DNA of 64,000 nt, taken from UBA2834 sp963623365. Lineage in GTDB: Bacteria; Patescibacteriota; Saccharimonadia; Saccharimonadales; Saccharimonadaceae. Numbering within the stretch: the first letter of the stretch is position 1; each line of letters starts with the position of its first letter. The DNA is taken from positions 62,001 to 126,000 of the forward strand of contig CAVFJY010000001.1 in the NCBI GenBank assembly GCA_963623365.1. The letters are read 5' to 3'. Shown one piece after another: positions 51,894 through 60,667 of the stretch. The notes below the pieces were generated by a model. The model saw only the letters and a list, made by a program, of their open reading frames with translations. It searched no databases and had not been told where the DNA came from. The translations under genes were made by a program, and so were the position numbers.

Positions 51894-51903
51894 AGGGCGA
51901 TAT

Positions 51904-51937
51904 GAAAAAATCTCCGGATCGCCCCGGAGATTTTTTG
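51904..51937. terminator. Bidirectional terminator after folD
   Basis: AATCTCCGG / CCGGAGATT with A-run and T-run flanks, between converging genes. Confidence 0.88.
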
Positions 51938-51941
51938 TTAA

Positions 51942-54900
51942 TTAAGAAAGTTTTGGCTTTTTATATTGCGGCTTATATTTGCGCTGATGCTGCGTCGGTT
52001 CAGGCGGAATTCCCATGCGTTTCATCCATTGTTCTTTAGTTTCTTCAGGACGCGGAGCGGTAGCAGGATTATTATTATATTTATCAACATCCTTTCTCCA
52101 AGTGTCTATTTCCGCTTGTAGCTCTTTAGGAGTCTTATAATTGACAAGGTCTTCGAGGGCAGCACGCCGTTCGCCCTTGAGGTTTATATTCTCATTGTTT
52201 AGGGCCTCAGTTGCGGCTTGACGAATGTAAGCAAGCTGTTCATCGGTTGCTTCACCATTATATACTGACTCCAGTGCATCTTCGACTGGGCGGTCGTCCA
52301 TGCCAGCCCAGTTCTCCGCAGTATAACTTCCGGCTTTGCTAATTGTCTTATAATCTCCAATGTTACCCGCCTTAAGTTTTCCGTTATCATCGCGGGCGCC
52401 GGAAGCCGCTTTCTGATAGAACTCAAAGTCTGGTCGAGAATTAGCTTTCATTTCGGGACCAAAATTATTCGACATATGCGAACCGAGCGCCTGTAAAGTC
52501 TCGTCTGACATTGTTCTCCCTTCTTTATCTGGACTATTCTGCGCGATAAACGTGGCATCATGAACTGCCTGATGTCCTTTGTCACCCTTCTTCATTAGCT
52601 GATTCGTATATGCTTTTACGGCGGTCATATCACCCGATCGCATAGCATCCGCAACCTTACTCTGCATAACATCGATATTGTCAGACTCGCCGCTACGCAT
52701 AATCTTGGCCTCAAAATCGGACACCTCCTCAGCTTCGCGACGAGAAGCAGCGGCTGCAAATGCAGACTCTGCCCTTGCTGCACCATTTTTACCGCTCCAT
52801 CTATCTATCGTATTGCGCCTCTCAGTTTCGTCACGTATGTATTTAGCCCGACCTTCAGCGATGCGCTGTTTTCCGCTCTTAGTCCACGTCGTGCGATCCT
52901 GCGCCCACGCTCTAAATTTACGACGTTTCACAGTTCCATCCTTATTATACTTATATGGATTTGCACCAGCTCGACGCATGCGATCCGCAAGGCCACTCCT
53001 GTCGAAGCCGCCTCTAGCTCTACCGGTAAGCCCTCTCCGTGCAGCGGCAAGGCTACCAGTAATGCCCGAAATCGCAGTCATGGAGCTAGCGACCGCCTTT
53101 GGAATCATAAAGATTGGAACTATACAGATTACGGCGGCGGAGAGCGCAATTGTCATTGGCATATTAGATACGCCTGCAGCCATTATTATGATTTTCGCGA
53201 CCATCTGACCACCATAAATCATGGCGCTACAAATCGGAAAGGCCAACAATACACCTTTAAAGGCACCGAACCATTTTTTAAATATCGGTTGCGTATTTGG
53301 TAACATATAACAAACAAATGCAAGCGGCGAAACTACAACAAGGATTACCGCAAGGGCTTTTCGCACTGCTAGAAGTACGAAACAGAATATGATAGCCAAT
53401 AGAACCGAGATGAGCGCCATAAACACCGGAATAAGCACCGCAATCCCCATCCCTAAGAGCGATGGAACACTTAAAAGCCCGACTAGTGCAACGACAACGG
53501 CGCTACCTGCGACTATAGCAGTATCGGCAGTTGACCCACCAGTCTCAGCGAGTGTCATCTTAGTTACATCCAGCATAGAATTATCAATGATGCTGTTAAA
53601 TAAGCCTCCAATAGAGTAACCGACAATATTTGCAACATCCACCGCAAGCTGACAAATTATATACGAGAGATTGACTAGGATTGCACCAATAATAATCTTA
53701 GGCAAGGATTTTTTAATGCCATAGTTATCAATGCCGATTCCGGTTAGCTGAGAAAATATGACAACGATAAGGAGTATGATAAAGGCAATATTGGCAATGT
53801 TACGAAATTGCTTCCAGGCCTCATGTGTGCCACTACTAGAATCGAAGAGAGCAGTATCGAGAGCCAAGAACGGCTCAATAATTTTAGAGTATATTTCCTG
53901 AATGGCCGTTGACGCATACTCAATGATTGGACAGACAATCCAACCTAGAGAGCCAGCGTTGCTGTAGCAGGTAGCATCACCGGTTTCATCGTTTATATTA
54001 TCAATCGACGATTGATATTCTTCTAGCGCGAGCTCTACCCCCTCAATCTCCATACACTGATAGACTTTGCCGGTACTCTCAGCCTCACTACCACTAGAAA
54101 CAACGGAACTGTAAGTTCCACTAGTTACGTTATTGATTTGATCTAGGCCTTTTTGGGCGGTTTCCTTTTGTTCAACAGTGGCATTTTCGCTCGAAATTAT
54201 ATCATTAAGTTTAGTCTTAGCCTCTCCTATTGACTTGTCACATGAGTCCTGAAGCTTAGCAAGTATTATACCCTCGTATCCGCTTTCTCGCTTATCTTCA
54301 AACTTCGTGTACATGGTAATTTTATTATCACCATTATTAATGGTCTGTTTCTCTGCATCCGGCGTAGTAGAATCAACTCGCGTCTCCTCATACACCCCGT
54401 TATATGTCGTCCGAAGAGATTCAATTCGTTCTAATAATTTCGAGCACGATGTAACGGAGTTATCCGCACTAAGCGAATAACTCCAAATATTGTCACTATT
54501 CAGATGGACATAAGTGGTTTTTGCGATAATCTTCGTATCTTGGCGATCAAACGTGGTAATGGGATATACGGTTACATTATTTGGTCTATCCTGGTATATT
54601 TCTGCATCCGTTTTGCAAGCAGTGTTAAAATCTTCAAGGTAGTTAAAATAGCCATCAATATTGTTAAAGGAACCAATTTCTGAGTATTCTGGTAGATACG
54701 GATTCTCCGCTTTTTTTTGATTTTTAAACAACATCTCGTAGGCACTCTTGACTCTATTTTTGAACCCTTCTTTATTGTCATCACTTGGCGTCCACTCGCC
54801 ATTACTATCGTTCACGGATACGCAATCTACATCCGTTTTAGTCCAACTCATACTACTGTCGTCAAATACATAGCGCCGATAAAAGCCTTCGTAATTTCCA

Positions 54901-55352
54901 CTAGCGCACAAAATTTCCGTAGGTGTTTTTCCAATGGTCTTCGCAAACATATTTAAGATATTAGTGCCATCCGTTTTTCCGCTTTTACTCTGACCGTTAT
55001 CACAATAAATGCTTCCACTCAGCCTGTAAATTTCGTCGTCTGAAAACTTTTGTATTTTCTTCTCAAGCCACAAAGCGGTAGAGATATTCGTATTCTTGCC
55101 ATTAAAAATTCGCCCTTCCGCAATGTCTTCACCGTATATTATACTTTTATAAAAAGCATCGCCATCATCGCCGCCACTCATACATTTTCCTAATGTATTC
55201 GTAAGCACGTTTATGTACGCAGCCTCACTCAGTTTCGTATATAGGTCGTCCCTCTCGACAGTCACAAGCTCTGTTGCATAGGAAGGTACAGTTAACGCAA
55301 AAGAAAATATCGTGACAACAATTATTGCTGCAATAAACTTTCTAGAAACCAT
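51942..55352 (-). CDS. VirB6/TrbL-like polytopic membrane protein with large external domain
   Basis: 1136 residues. A signal peptide (about residues 1-26, ending SYATE) leads into an external region of about 450 residues with several cysteines. Next come about six to seven membrane helices (about 520-780) with VirB6/TrbL character (FIILLIVVIFSQLTGIGIDN, SYIICQLAVDVANIVGYSIG). The last 330 residues are a charged cytoplasmic tail. It would form the inner-membrane pore of a type IV-like transfer or pilus system. It starts straight after the stop of the preceding gene, with GAGAGGGAA upstream. Confidence 0.78.
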   Translation of the reverse strand: MVSRKFIAAIIVVTIFSFALTVPSYATELVTVERDDLYTKLSEAAYINVLTNTLGKCMSGGDDGDAFYKSIIYGEDIAEGRIFNGKNTNISTALWLEKKIQKFSDDEIYRLSGSIYCDNGQSKSGKTDGTNILNMFAKTIGKTPTEILCASGNYEGFYRRYVFDDSSMSWTKTDVDCVSVNDSNGEWTPSDDNKEGFKNRVKSAYEMLFKNQKKAENPYLPEYSEIGSFNNIDGYFNYLEDFNTACKTDAEIYQDRPNNVTVYPITTFDRQDTKIIAKTTYVHLNSDNIWSYSLSADNSVTSCSKLLERIESLRTTYNGVYEETRVDSTTPDAEKQTINNGDNKITMYTKFEDKRESGYEGIILAKLQDSCDKSIGEAKTKLNDIISSENATVEQKETAQKGLDQINNVTSGTYSSVVSSGSEAESTGKVYQCMEIEGVELALEEYQSSIDNINDETGDATCYSNAGSLGWIVCPIIEYASTAIQEIYSKIIEPFLALDTALFDSSSGTHEAWKQFRNIANIAFIILLIVVIFSQLTGIGIDNYGIKKSLPKIIIGAILVNLSYIICQLAVDVANIVGYSIGGLFNSIIDNSMLDVTKMTLAETGGSTADTAIVAGSAVVVALVGLLSVPSLLGMGIAVLIPVFMALISVLLAIIFCFVLLAVRKALAVILVVVSPLAFVCYMLPNTQPIFKKWFGAFKGVLLAFPICSAMIYGGQMVAKIIIMAAGVSNMPMTIALSAAVICIVPIFMIPKAVASSMTAISGITGSLAAARRGLTGRARGGFDRSGLADRMRRAGANPYKYNKDGTVKRRKFRAWAQDRTTWTKSGKQRIAEGRAKYIRDETERRNTIDRWSGKNGAARAESAFAAAASRREAEEVSDFEAKIMRSGESDNIDVMQSKVADAMRSGDMTAVKAYTNQLMKKGDKGHQAVHDATFIAQNSPDKEGRTMSDETLQALGSHMSNNFGPEMKANSRPDFEFYQKAASGARDDNGKLKAGNIGDYKTISKAGSYTAENWAGMDDRPVEDALESVYNGEATDEQLAYIRQAATEALNNENINLKGERRAALEDLVNYKTPKELQAEIDTWRKDVDKYNNNPATAPRPEETKEQWMKRMGIPPEPTQHQRKYKPQYKKPKLS

Positions 55353-56525
55353 TTATTCTTGTTCCCTCTCTACAATAAGCTGCCTTATCTTGTTCATTAT
55401 CGCTAACGGTTTTTTGCTATTAGAAGATTTAGAAGATATCGAGTATAGAGTCTTCGAAATAGCCGGATCCTCGTCCAACAAATCGTTTAATTGACTCTGT
55501 ATCGCTAATTCGCTATAGCAAACATTGTCCAGCAGATAGCCGCCACTGCAGCCATCTCTACCAAAATTTTCTTTAAATTTTTTCTCTTTTTCAAAATATC
55601 TCTCAAGAGACTCACGAATTGCCGAATAATCATCGTCCGACAAAATGTTCTTTGTTGTTTGAATTTTCTCTATGTCCCCATCCGATGAAATTGCTCGCAA
55701 TATAGCAGGTAAAAACACAGAATAGTCTTCGTATGATTCTGCCCTATCATCTAAAACTTCTTCTAAATCTAAAATATATTCCTTAATACCTTTGCCATTA
55801 TCATCGACACCGGCAGGCTCTATATCATACCTATCAAGACTATTACGAAGTTCTTTGGCTATCAACAAATAATTCTCTATTTGTCTTACCGTCTCTTCGG
55901 GATCACCATCGCGCTCAATAAGAGTAGAACCTAGGCCATATTCCATATTGGACGCCGCAGAATGAATCGTTTCGAAATATTCTATGCCATCCCGACTACT
56001 ATCAATTAGTTCAGTCAACTCAGATAGTTGTTCTTCCTGCGTACCGCCAATAAAATTATCGCCAGCCCCCACTAAAACCACTGCCACCACAGCAACTACC
56101 GCCACGACCACGGCCGCGCCGATACCAATAAACAGGCCTTTCTTTGATTTGCGTTTGGGGGCAGGCGGAACAGGCGTATTTGCTACGACTGCATCGCTAA
56201 AGAATTGAGGAGTGTTCGGGTTGGCGGCGATATTTTGAGCAGCAGCATAGTTAGCCTGCTGAGGAGAAACAGCAGACGCGGTATTGTGACGCGAAAAACG
56301 CGAACGGCCACCAAAGAAGCGGCTCGAATTCGAAACACCGGCAGTCGAAACAGTCGGAATATCCCCCGTCTCCGTAGTCGCGTCAGCCGTCGACGCTGCG
56401 CCGGCTGATGTTATTGCACCAGTCACACCACTACTTATCACCCCAGTTGGGCGGTCGAAAGAATTGCCATTCTGCGGTGGCGTGGCGCCGCCGGTCGCCG
56501 TCCCAAAAGTATCACCCTCATTCAT
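55353..56525 (-). CDS. Single-pass membrane protein, partner of the VirB6-like protein
   Basis: Unrecognised, 390 residues. Residues 1-125 are Gly/Ala/Thr/Ser/Pro-rich and unstructured, one membrane helix (about 127-150) contains a Val/Ala run, and residues 160-390 are helical, acidic and external, with one cysteine pair (DGCSGGYLLDNVC). It is translated just before the VirB6-like protein (stop and start are adjacent), so the two are likely to work together. TGT-TAAAAT six bases before the ATG gives a leaderless message. Confidence 0.72.
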   Translation of the reverse strand: MNEGDTFGTATGGATPPQNGNSFDRPTGVISSGVTGAITSAGAASTADATTETGDIPTVSTAGVSNSSRFFGGRSRFSRHNTASAVSPQQANYAAAQNIAANPNTPQFFSDAVVANTPVPPAPKRKSKKGLFIGIGAAVVVAVVAVVAVVLVGAGDNFIGGTQEEQLSELTELIDSSRDGIEYFETIHSAASNMEYGLGSTLIERDGDPEETVRQIENYLLIAKELRNSLDRYDIEPAGVDDNGKGIKEYILDLEEVLDDRAESYEDYSVFLPAILRAISSDGDIEKIQTTKNILSDDDYSAIRESLERYFEKEKKFKENFGRDGCSGGYLLDNVCYSELAIQSQLNDLLDEDPAISKTLYSISSKSSNSKKPLAIMNKIRQLIVEREQE

Positions 56526-56531
56526 AATTTA

Positions 56532-56540
56532 ATTTTAACA
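56532..56540 (-). promoter_or_regulatory. Extended -10 of the VirB6-like operon, leaderless
   Basis: Minus strand TGT-TAAAAT-TAAATT-ATG. Confidence 0.55.
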
Positions 56541-56563
56541 TAAACATTTTCAATTTTTATCAA

Positions 56564-56598
56564 CAAAAAATGACGACCCTTTACAGATCGTCATTTTA
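56564..56598 (-). terminator. Terminator of the LPKTG surface protein gene
   Basis: Minus strand: AAATGACGA / TCGTCATTT around a loop, followed by TTTTG. Confidence 0.78.
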
Positions 56599-56654
56599 TT
56601 GGTGTTTCCCGTCTCGCTTAAAGCTTTGGGAAGCTCTATACTAGGCGGTCAACT

Positions 56655-58331
56655 TTATTTTTTGCGGCTAACAATATAATAACCAGCAGCGGTGGCGACA
56701 CTCGCGGCGCCGATGAAACCGCTGATAAGCGAAGCTGCACCCGTCTTTGGCAATTCAGGCACAACTGGCTCGTCTTCGCAGACTTTGCCATTGACATTGG
56801 CGCTGGCCGTATCGGATTTCTTCGTGCCCAGGTCGCTATTATACCAACCATCGACGACGTTAGTGAGCGTCGTGTCGGAACAGTTGTCTTTAAGCGAACT
56901 ATTCACGGTTGCATAGAAGTAAATCGTAGCTTCAGTACCTTTATCGTAATCGCCAATATTAATACCGCTCTTCGAGATGATACCGTTGGATAAGGTTTTA
57001 CCATTCGTGTTGGCTTTGTTGTAAAGCACCGTGCTGCCCTTAACATAAGTTAGGCCAGCTGGGAGATTATCGCGAATTACAACATTCTTCAAAGTCGTGT
57101 TGCCGGTATTCTTAAATTGAATACGGAAGCGAACCTTGCTGCCAGCCGTAGCGGTGACAGTTTCGGACCAATCTTTGCCACCATCCAATTGGACAGTTTT
57201 ATCAATCTTAAAGCCCGGTTGGTCGTCTTCGCAGACTTTGCCGTCGACTAAGACGTCGGCACTGTCTTCTTTAGTACCAGTAGAGCTACCAGCAGAAGCT
57301 TGGATTACATTGCGCAGCAAAGTATTGCTACATTTTTCGCTAACGGAGCTATCGACAGTTGCGTTAAAGTAGAGCCAAGCACCGGCACCTGCAGCGTAAT
57401 CGCCGAGGTTGATGCCGCTATCGGCAACGATGCCATCACTGAGGGCGACGCCCTTTGGATGAGCAGTATTTACAATCGTGGTGCTACCCTTAACATAGCT
57501 TAAGCCAGTTGGTAGGATGTCGCGCACGACGAGATTTTTCAAAGTCGTGTTGCCGGAGTTCTTGACGTGGATGCGGTAACGCACCGTATCGCCAGATTTG
57601 GCGGTAACTTCTTCGCTCCAGGTGTTAGAGCCAAGAATTTTCACTTCTTTAGAGACTTCAATTGCTGGATTTTCAGCAAATTGAGCTTTAACGTGGAAAG
57701 TAACATAGCCAGAGTATTCGCTACAACCTGGGATTTTACCATCCATTTGATCATAGCCAAGCAGAGCGCCCGTGCTCGTCAGAAGCTCTGAAGAGTTAAG
57801 CGTGAAAGTGCGGAGTTTGCCATCTTTAGTGTTGTAATACTTAGCAGTACCGTCCACATAAGCGAGGTTAAACTTTTCGCCATTCTTAGAGGTAAATGTA
57901 GTTTCGTCCCAAACGGTAGTTGGGCTAGCGTTGGACGAATAAATTTTGCCACTTACGGTAATCGAAGTAGCAGTGTCGGTCGGAAGAACGACGTAGGCAC
58001 GCACGTTCTCGGCCGTGAGATTAAGGTTAGAAGCAGCATTGTTATGTACATACATACGTACGACATATTCTTTGCCGTTTTCAACCTGAGTTTTGTCGCT
58101 CCAATAATTCTTGGATGCGTCGCCGGTGTATTCCGAAGCGCTCACGAAGTAACGCTCGTCACCAATTTCATTATTGTTATCTGTAATAGAGTTAAAGACT
58201 ACGTGGTCGGCTGGGCTAGCCATCGTATAAGTTGTACGCGAAGGACCCCAAGCAAAGGCCATGTAGGCACCAGCACCAGCAAGCGCAGCAACGGCTGCAA
58301 TGCCAAGGCTAGTCTTAGCAATTTTGTTCAT
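56655..58331 (-). CDS. LPxTG-anchored surface protein with DUF11 repeats
   Basis: 558 residues. A signal peptide (about 1-28) is followed by a beta-rich N-terminal domain, then two DUF11-like repeats of about 140 residues (NSGNTTLKNLVVRDILPTGL and NTGNTTLKNVVIRDNLPAGL), each ending with DSADVLVDGKVCEDD-like sequence. The C-terminus is a complete sorting signal: ELPKTG, a hydrophobic helix, and the tail YYIVSRKK. A sortase would attach it to the cell wall. AAAGGAA precedes the ATG. The two repeats are a clear tandem duplication. Confidence 0.88.
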   Translation of the reverse strand: MNKIAKTSLGIAAVAALAGAGAYMAFAWGPSRTTYTMASPADHVVFNSITDNNNEIGDERYFVSASEYTGDASKNYWSDKTQVENGKEYVVRMYVHNNAASNLNLTAENVRAYVVLPTDTATSITVSGKIYSSNASPTTVWDETTFTSKNGEKFNLAYVDGTAKYYNTKDGKLRTFTLNSSELLTSTGALLGYDQMDGKIPGCSEYSGYVTFHVKAQFAENPAIEVSKEVKILGSNTWSEEVTAKSGDTVRYRIHVKNSGNTTLKNLVVRDILPTGLSYVKGSTTIVNTAHPKGVALSDGIVADSGINLGDYAAGAGAWLYFNATVDSSVSEKCSNTLLRNVIQASAGSSTGTKEDSADVLVDGKVCEDDQPGFKIDKTVQLDGGKDWSETVTATAGSKVRFRIQFKNTGNTTLKNVVIRDNLPAGLTYVKGSTVLYNKANTNGKTLSNGIISKSGINIGDYDKGTEATIYFYATVNSSLKDNCSDTTLTNVVDGWYNSDLGTKKSDTASANVNGKVCEDEPVVPELPKTGAASLISGFIGAASVATAAGYYIVSRKK

Positions 58332-58383
58332 AAAATAAATTCCTTTCTAATATCAATTAATCTAGGAATGTTTGTTTAAACTC

Positions 58384-58412
58384 TTATTAGCCGCATTGTT
58401 AATGGTCGGCAA
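58384..58412 (-). promoter_or_regulatory. Candidate promoter TTGCCG-17-TAATAA of the surface protein
   Basis: Minus strand: TTGCCG (58407-58412), 17 bp, TAATAA (58384-58389). Moderate match; leader about 45 nt. Confidence 0.4.
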
Positions 58413-58445
58413 ATCAGATCATTACCGAATACAAAACTTGGAATT

Positions 58446-58543
58446 GGGAGGGGCGCTAGCTACGTCCCTCCCCGAGATAACTTCAGAATCGTCGCAACGA
58501 TTCCTCAGCTCTCCTTTAAGGTGCGAGAGGTTTTAGGCCTCTC
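58446..58543 (-). other. Three successive hairpins between two surface protein genes
   Basis: GGGAGGGGCG/CGTCCCTCCC (58446-58455 with 58463-58472, 10 bp, one G-U), GAATCGT/ACGATTC (58486-58492 with 58497-58503) and GAGAGG/CCTCTC (58525-58530 with 58538-58543). They lie just after the stop of the 58557 gene. Only weak T-runs follow, so they may act as transcript-protecting or partial-stop structures. Confidence 0.55.
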
Positions 58544-58556
58544 TTGGAAGAGTTGG

Positions 58557-59726
58557 CTATTCGACGGGATCGAGGTCGCCCTCGTTCGTGCCGTCGTCCT
58601 GCACCGGTTCTTCAACGGTATCCTCATTATGCTGCTCCTGAACTTCGTTCAGGTCAGTATGATTTTGACCGTCGCCGGCTTGGACTTCATAGTCCTTGCC
58701 GTTGTGCGTCTCCGTGGTGCCGTCGTCCGTGTCGACTATCTGGGAACCACTCTGGGTTCCCGTCGAGCCGTCATGATTCTGACTACCACCGTTGGTAGTT
58801 GAAGACGGAGGGTCCGGCGCCGTGTAAGTACTCGGCGATTTCGGTTCCTCTGTCAGATTCGTATTGTTGTCGTGGTTTTGACCGCCACCAAAATCTTCAT
58901 AGCCGTCCTGATCCTTACCTTGCACCTGTGGACCCGCATTAGGGTCTTTCGGCTGAGGGGTTGGAGTCGGAGTAGGTGTCGGACTTGGGGTTGGCGTCGG
59001 GATGTCTTCCGGCGGATTTTCAGGCGGCGTCCAGTAAGAAACATCTACTGGCTGATAGCCACACTCCAAACGGAACTTAACGATGCCCGGTTTGCCGAGA
59101 TTGAAGATAATCACATGACCGCCTTCGTTAGACGAATCGCGCACGATCACCGAAGGCTTGTTACCCTCGAGACGGTTGTACGCTTGATACATCTGCGAAG
59201 TATAGTCGTCGATTGCCTCAATCTTGATGCTGCCACTGGTTAGATATTTCTTGATTAAATCAATCGTATCGTCCCAGTAGTCTTGGTCGGACAAGAAATG
59301 CAAGTGAGCCTTATCGGCACGCTGGCCAATTTTCTCATTTTGCTCATCCACCAAGATGGTCTCCGGTAAGGTCAAGGTCTCATCCATGTGAAGTGCGACG
59401 GCTGCACAAAGTGCAGGGTCAACACTGATGGAATAAAACAAATCCCCTTCACCATCTTTGGTAGCGACCCACTCTTGAACAGAGTTAGTCTCCTTGTCTT
59501 TGACTGCCTTATCGGCTGCGGCCTTACGGTCGTAGCCGAAATTGTAATTATTTGTGTCAATGCCGTCTGCCTGCAACTCGCTATTAAAGTAGCGAATCAC
59601 GCGCCCCTGTGCAGCATAGCTCAGGTGCGTGATATGTGCCCTAACCGAAGGTACACAAATGCAGACAGCGAGAACGAGAAACACTGCAGAAAGCACTGCT
59701 CCAATTTTCAGATGTCTGCTGCGCAT
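58557..59726 (-). CDS. Membrane-anchored surface protein with Pro-Thr and Asp-rich tail
   Basis: 389 residues. One N-terminal anchor (about 8-28), an external domain to about 235 (PSVIVRDSSNEGGHVIIFNL, HMDETLTLPETILVD) with YDSQ-like catalytic motif absent, a PTPSP/TPTP linker (about 243-260), and an acidic tail with four QNH motifs. The tail is low complexity and probably extends from the wall. The function is unknown. AAAGGAAG precedes the ATG. It follows the 188-residue protein gene by 28 bp, so a shared transcript is likely. Confidence 0.75.
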   Translation of the reverse strand: MRSRHLKIGAVLSAVFLVLAVCICVPSVRAHITHLSYAAQGRVIRYFNSELQADGIDTNNYNFGYDRKAAADKAVKDKETNSVQEWVATKDGEGDLFYSISVDPALCAAVALHMDETLTLPETILVDEQNEKIGQRADKAHLHFLSDQDYWDDTIDLIKKYLTSGSIKIEAIDDYTSQMYQAYNRLEGNKPSVIVRDSSNEGGHVIIFNLGKPGIVKFRLECGYQPVDVSYWTPPENPPEDIPTPTPSPTPTPTPTPQPKDPNAGPQVQGKDQDGYEDFGGGQNHDNNTNLTEEPKSPSTYTAPDPPSSTTNGGSQNHDGSTGTQSGSQIVDTDDGTTETHNGKDYEVQAGDGQNHTDLNEVQEQHNEDTVEEPVQDDGTNEGDLDPVE

Positions 59727-59754
59727 GGTATCACTTCCTTTCTATACTTGCAGC

Positions 59755-60321
59755 TTAGTGGCGACGACGGATAGCATGGATAATCCAGCAAGTCGTAAAG
59801 GCGACGAAAGCGCCCAATACGATTGCCAGGACTGCGACCATAAAAACGTCCGTGCCATAGGCCGTAACGTTCCCCGCCGCGTCCATGGCGGTCGGCTTCA
59901 CGATGACATTCTTTTCACACAGCCACATTGCGACTGCAGCGATGATGCCAAGGATAATGCCGATCACGATTTCTGGGAAATCTGCGTAATCAGCGATTAC
60001 CGCACGAGTCTGTGCCGCTTCATCGCGAATGATGTCGCGGGTATCCTCGTGCTCGTCGGTGATATGCTGACGGGTTGCGCCGTACTCAGCGGTGACGTGG
60101 TCGGTCACGCGCTTGCCGGTCTTGCCGATGGTGTCCTGAATCTCCGTCGCCTTCTTGTCGGCGTGCGCATTGACGCGCTTGCCAACTTTCGCAACGGTCG
60201 TCTGGACTTCTGCGGTCTTGCGGTCGGTGTGCGCATTGACGCGCTTGCCAACCTCTGCGGAAACGTGGTTGGTCTCCGCGAACAACTGCTCCAAATTCTT
60301 CTTTGCCATGATTTTCACCAT
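59755..60321 (-). CDS. Coiled-coil membrane protein with 22-residue repeats
   Basis: 188 residues. Residues 20-95 are built of 22-residue repeats with the core VGKRVNAH (twice) and TGKRVTDH, which should give an alpha-helical rod. Two membrane helices follow (about 115-135 and 155-178) and a short basic end. It resembles YtxH/DUF883-type proteins in outline only. Two starts are possible: 60321 (after GGCGGAG) and 60309 (MAKKNL). A consensus promoter far upstream gives a leader of about 245 nt. First gene of the unit with the 389-residue protein. Confidence 0.75.
   Translation of the reverse strand: MVKIMAKKNLEQLFAETNHVSAEVGKRVNAHTDRKTAEVQTTVAKVGKRVNAHADKKATEIQDTIGKTGKRVTDHVTAEYGATRQHITDEHEDTRDIIRDEAAQTRAVIADYADFPEIVIGIILGIIAAVAMWLCEKNVIVKPTAMDAAGNVTAYGTDVFMVAVLAIVLGAFVAFTTCWIIHAIRRRH
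60163..60252 (-). repeat. 66 bp direct repeat within the coiled-coil gene
   Basis: A 24 bp identical block occurs at 60163-60186 and 60229-60252 and encodes the VGKRVNAH repeats. It marks recent expansion of the 22-residue unit. Confidence 0.75.
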
Positions 60322-60565
60322 TACTCCGCCTCTTACGCGGAGCCCTTTCTTTTTAGATTTTGCCCTTTAAAGGCAGGATTGCACCACGTGGGGTGCGGCT
60401 GAAAGAATCTATATAGAAACGCTCCCTTTATACCGGCGGAACGATGAAATCCGGTTTTGTTTTGCCAAACTCTTCCTACTGCATGCAAAAAGTTGTATGC
60501 AGTAATGATCTGATTTGTTAACACTGCGCTTCTTGCTAAAGCTTTTCGCAACTTCGCAATTAGCT
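60322..60565 (-). promoter_or_regulatory. Long structured 5' leader of the coiled-coil protein operon
   Basis: A stretch of 345 bp without a gene (60322-60667). The minus-strand leader of about 245 nt contains ACTGCATACAA.../TTGCATGCAGT-type hairpin sequence near 60477-60502, and CTCCGC/GGCGGAG near 60325-60345, whose 3' arm is the ribosome site itself. Masking of that site could control translation. Confidence 0.45.
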
Positions 60566-60571
60566 GGTCTT

Positions 60572-60600
60572 ATTATAGCAAAAAATTTGATTTTTGTCAA
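60572..60600 (-). promoter_or_regulatory. Consensus promoter TTGACA-17-TATAAT
   Basis: Minus strand: TTGACA (60595-60600), 17 bp, TATAAT (60572-60577). One of the best promoters in the window. Confidence 0.82.
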
Positions 60601-60652
60601 TACCATTTTGTGATAATTTACCATTAGCTTAAAATATGTTATGCATAAGTGG

Positions 60653-60658
60653 TATAAT
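60653..60658 (+). promoter_or_regulatory. -10 box TATAAT of the 201-residue protein gene
   Basis: TATAAT, nine bases, ATG at 60668. Leader of at most about 3 nt. Confidence 0.5.
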
Positions 60659-60667
60659 AGGGGTAAT

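Noticed and set aside
58410..60517. 16 bp inverted repeat (CAAATCAGATCATTAC at 58410-58425 and its complement at 60502-60517) flanking two membrane protein genes
   Set aside because: A 16 bp match is close to what chance gives for all pairs in 64 kb, the flanks differ, and no transposase or target duplication is present.
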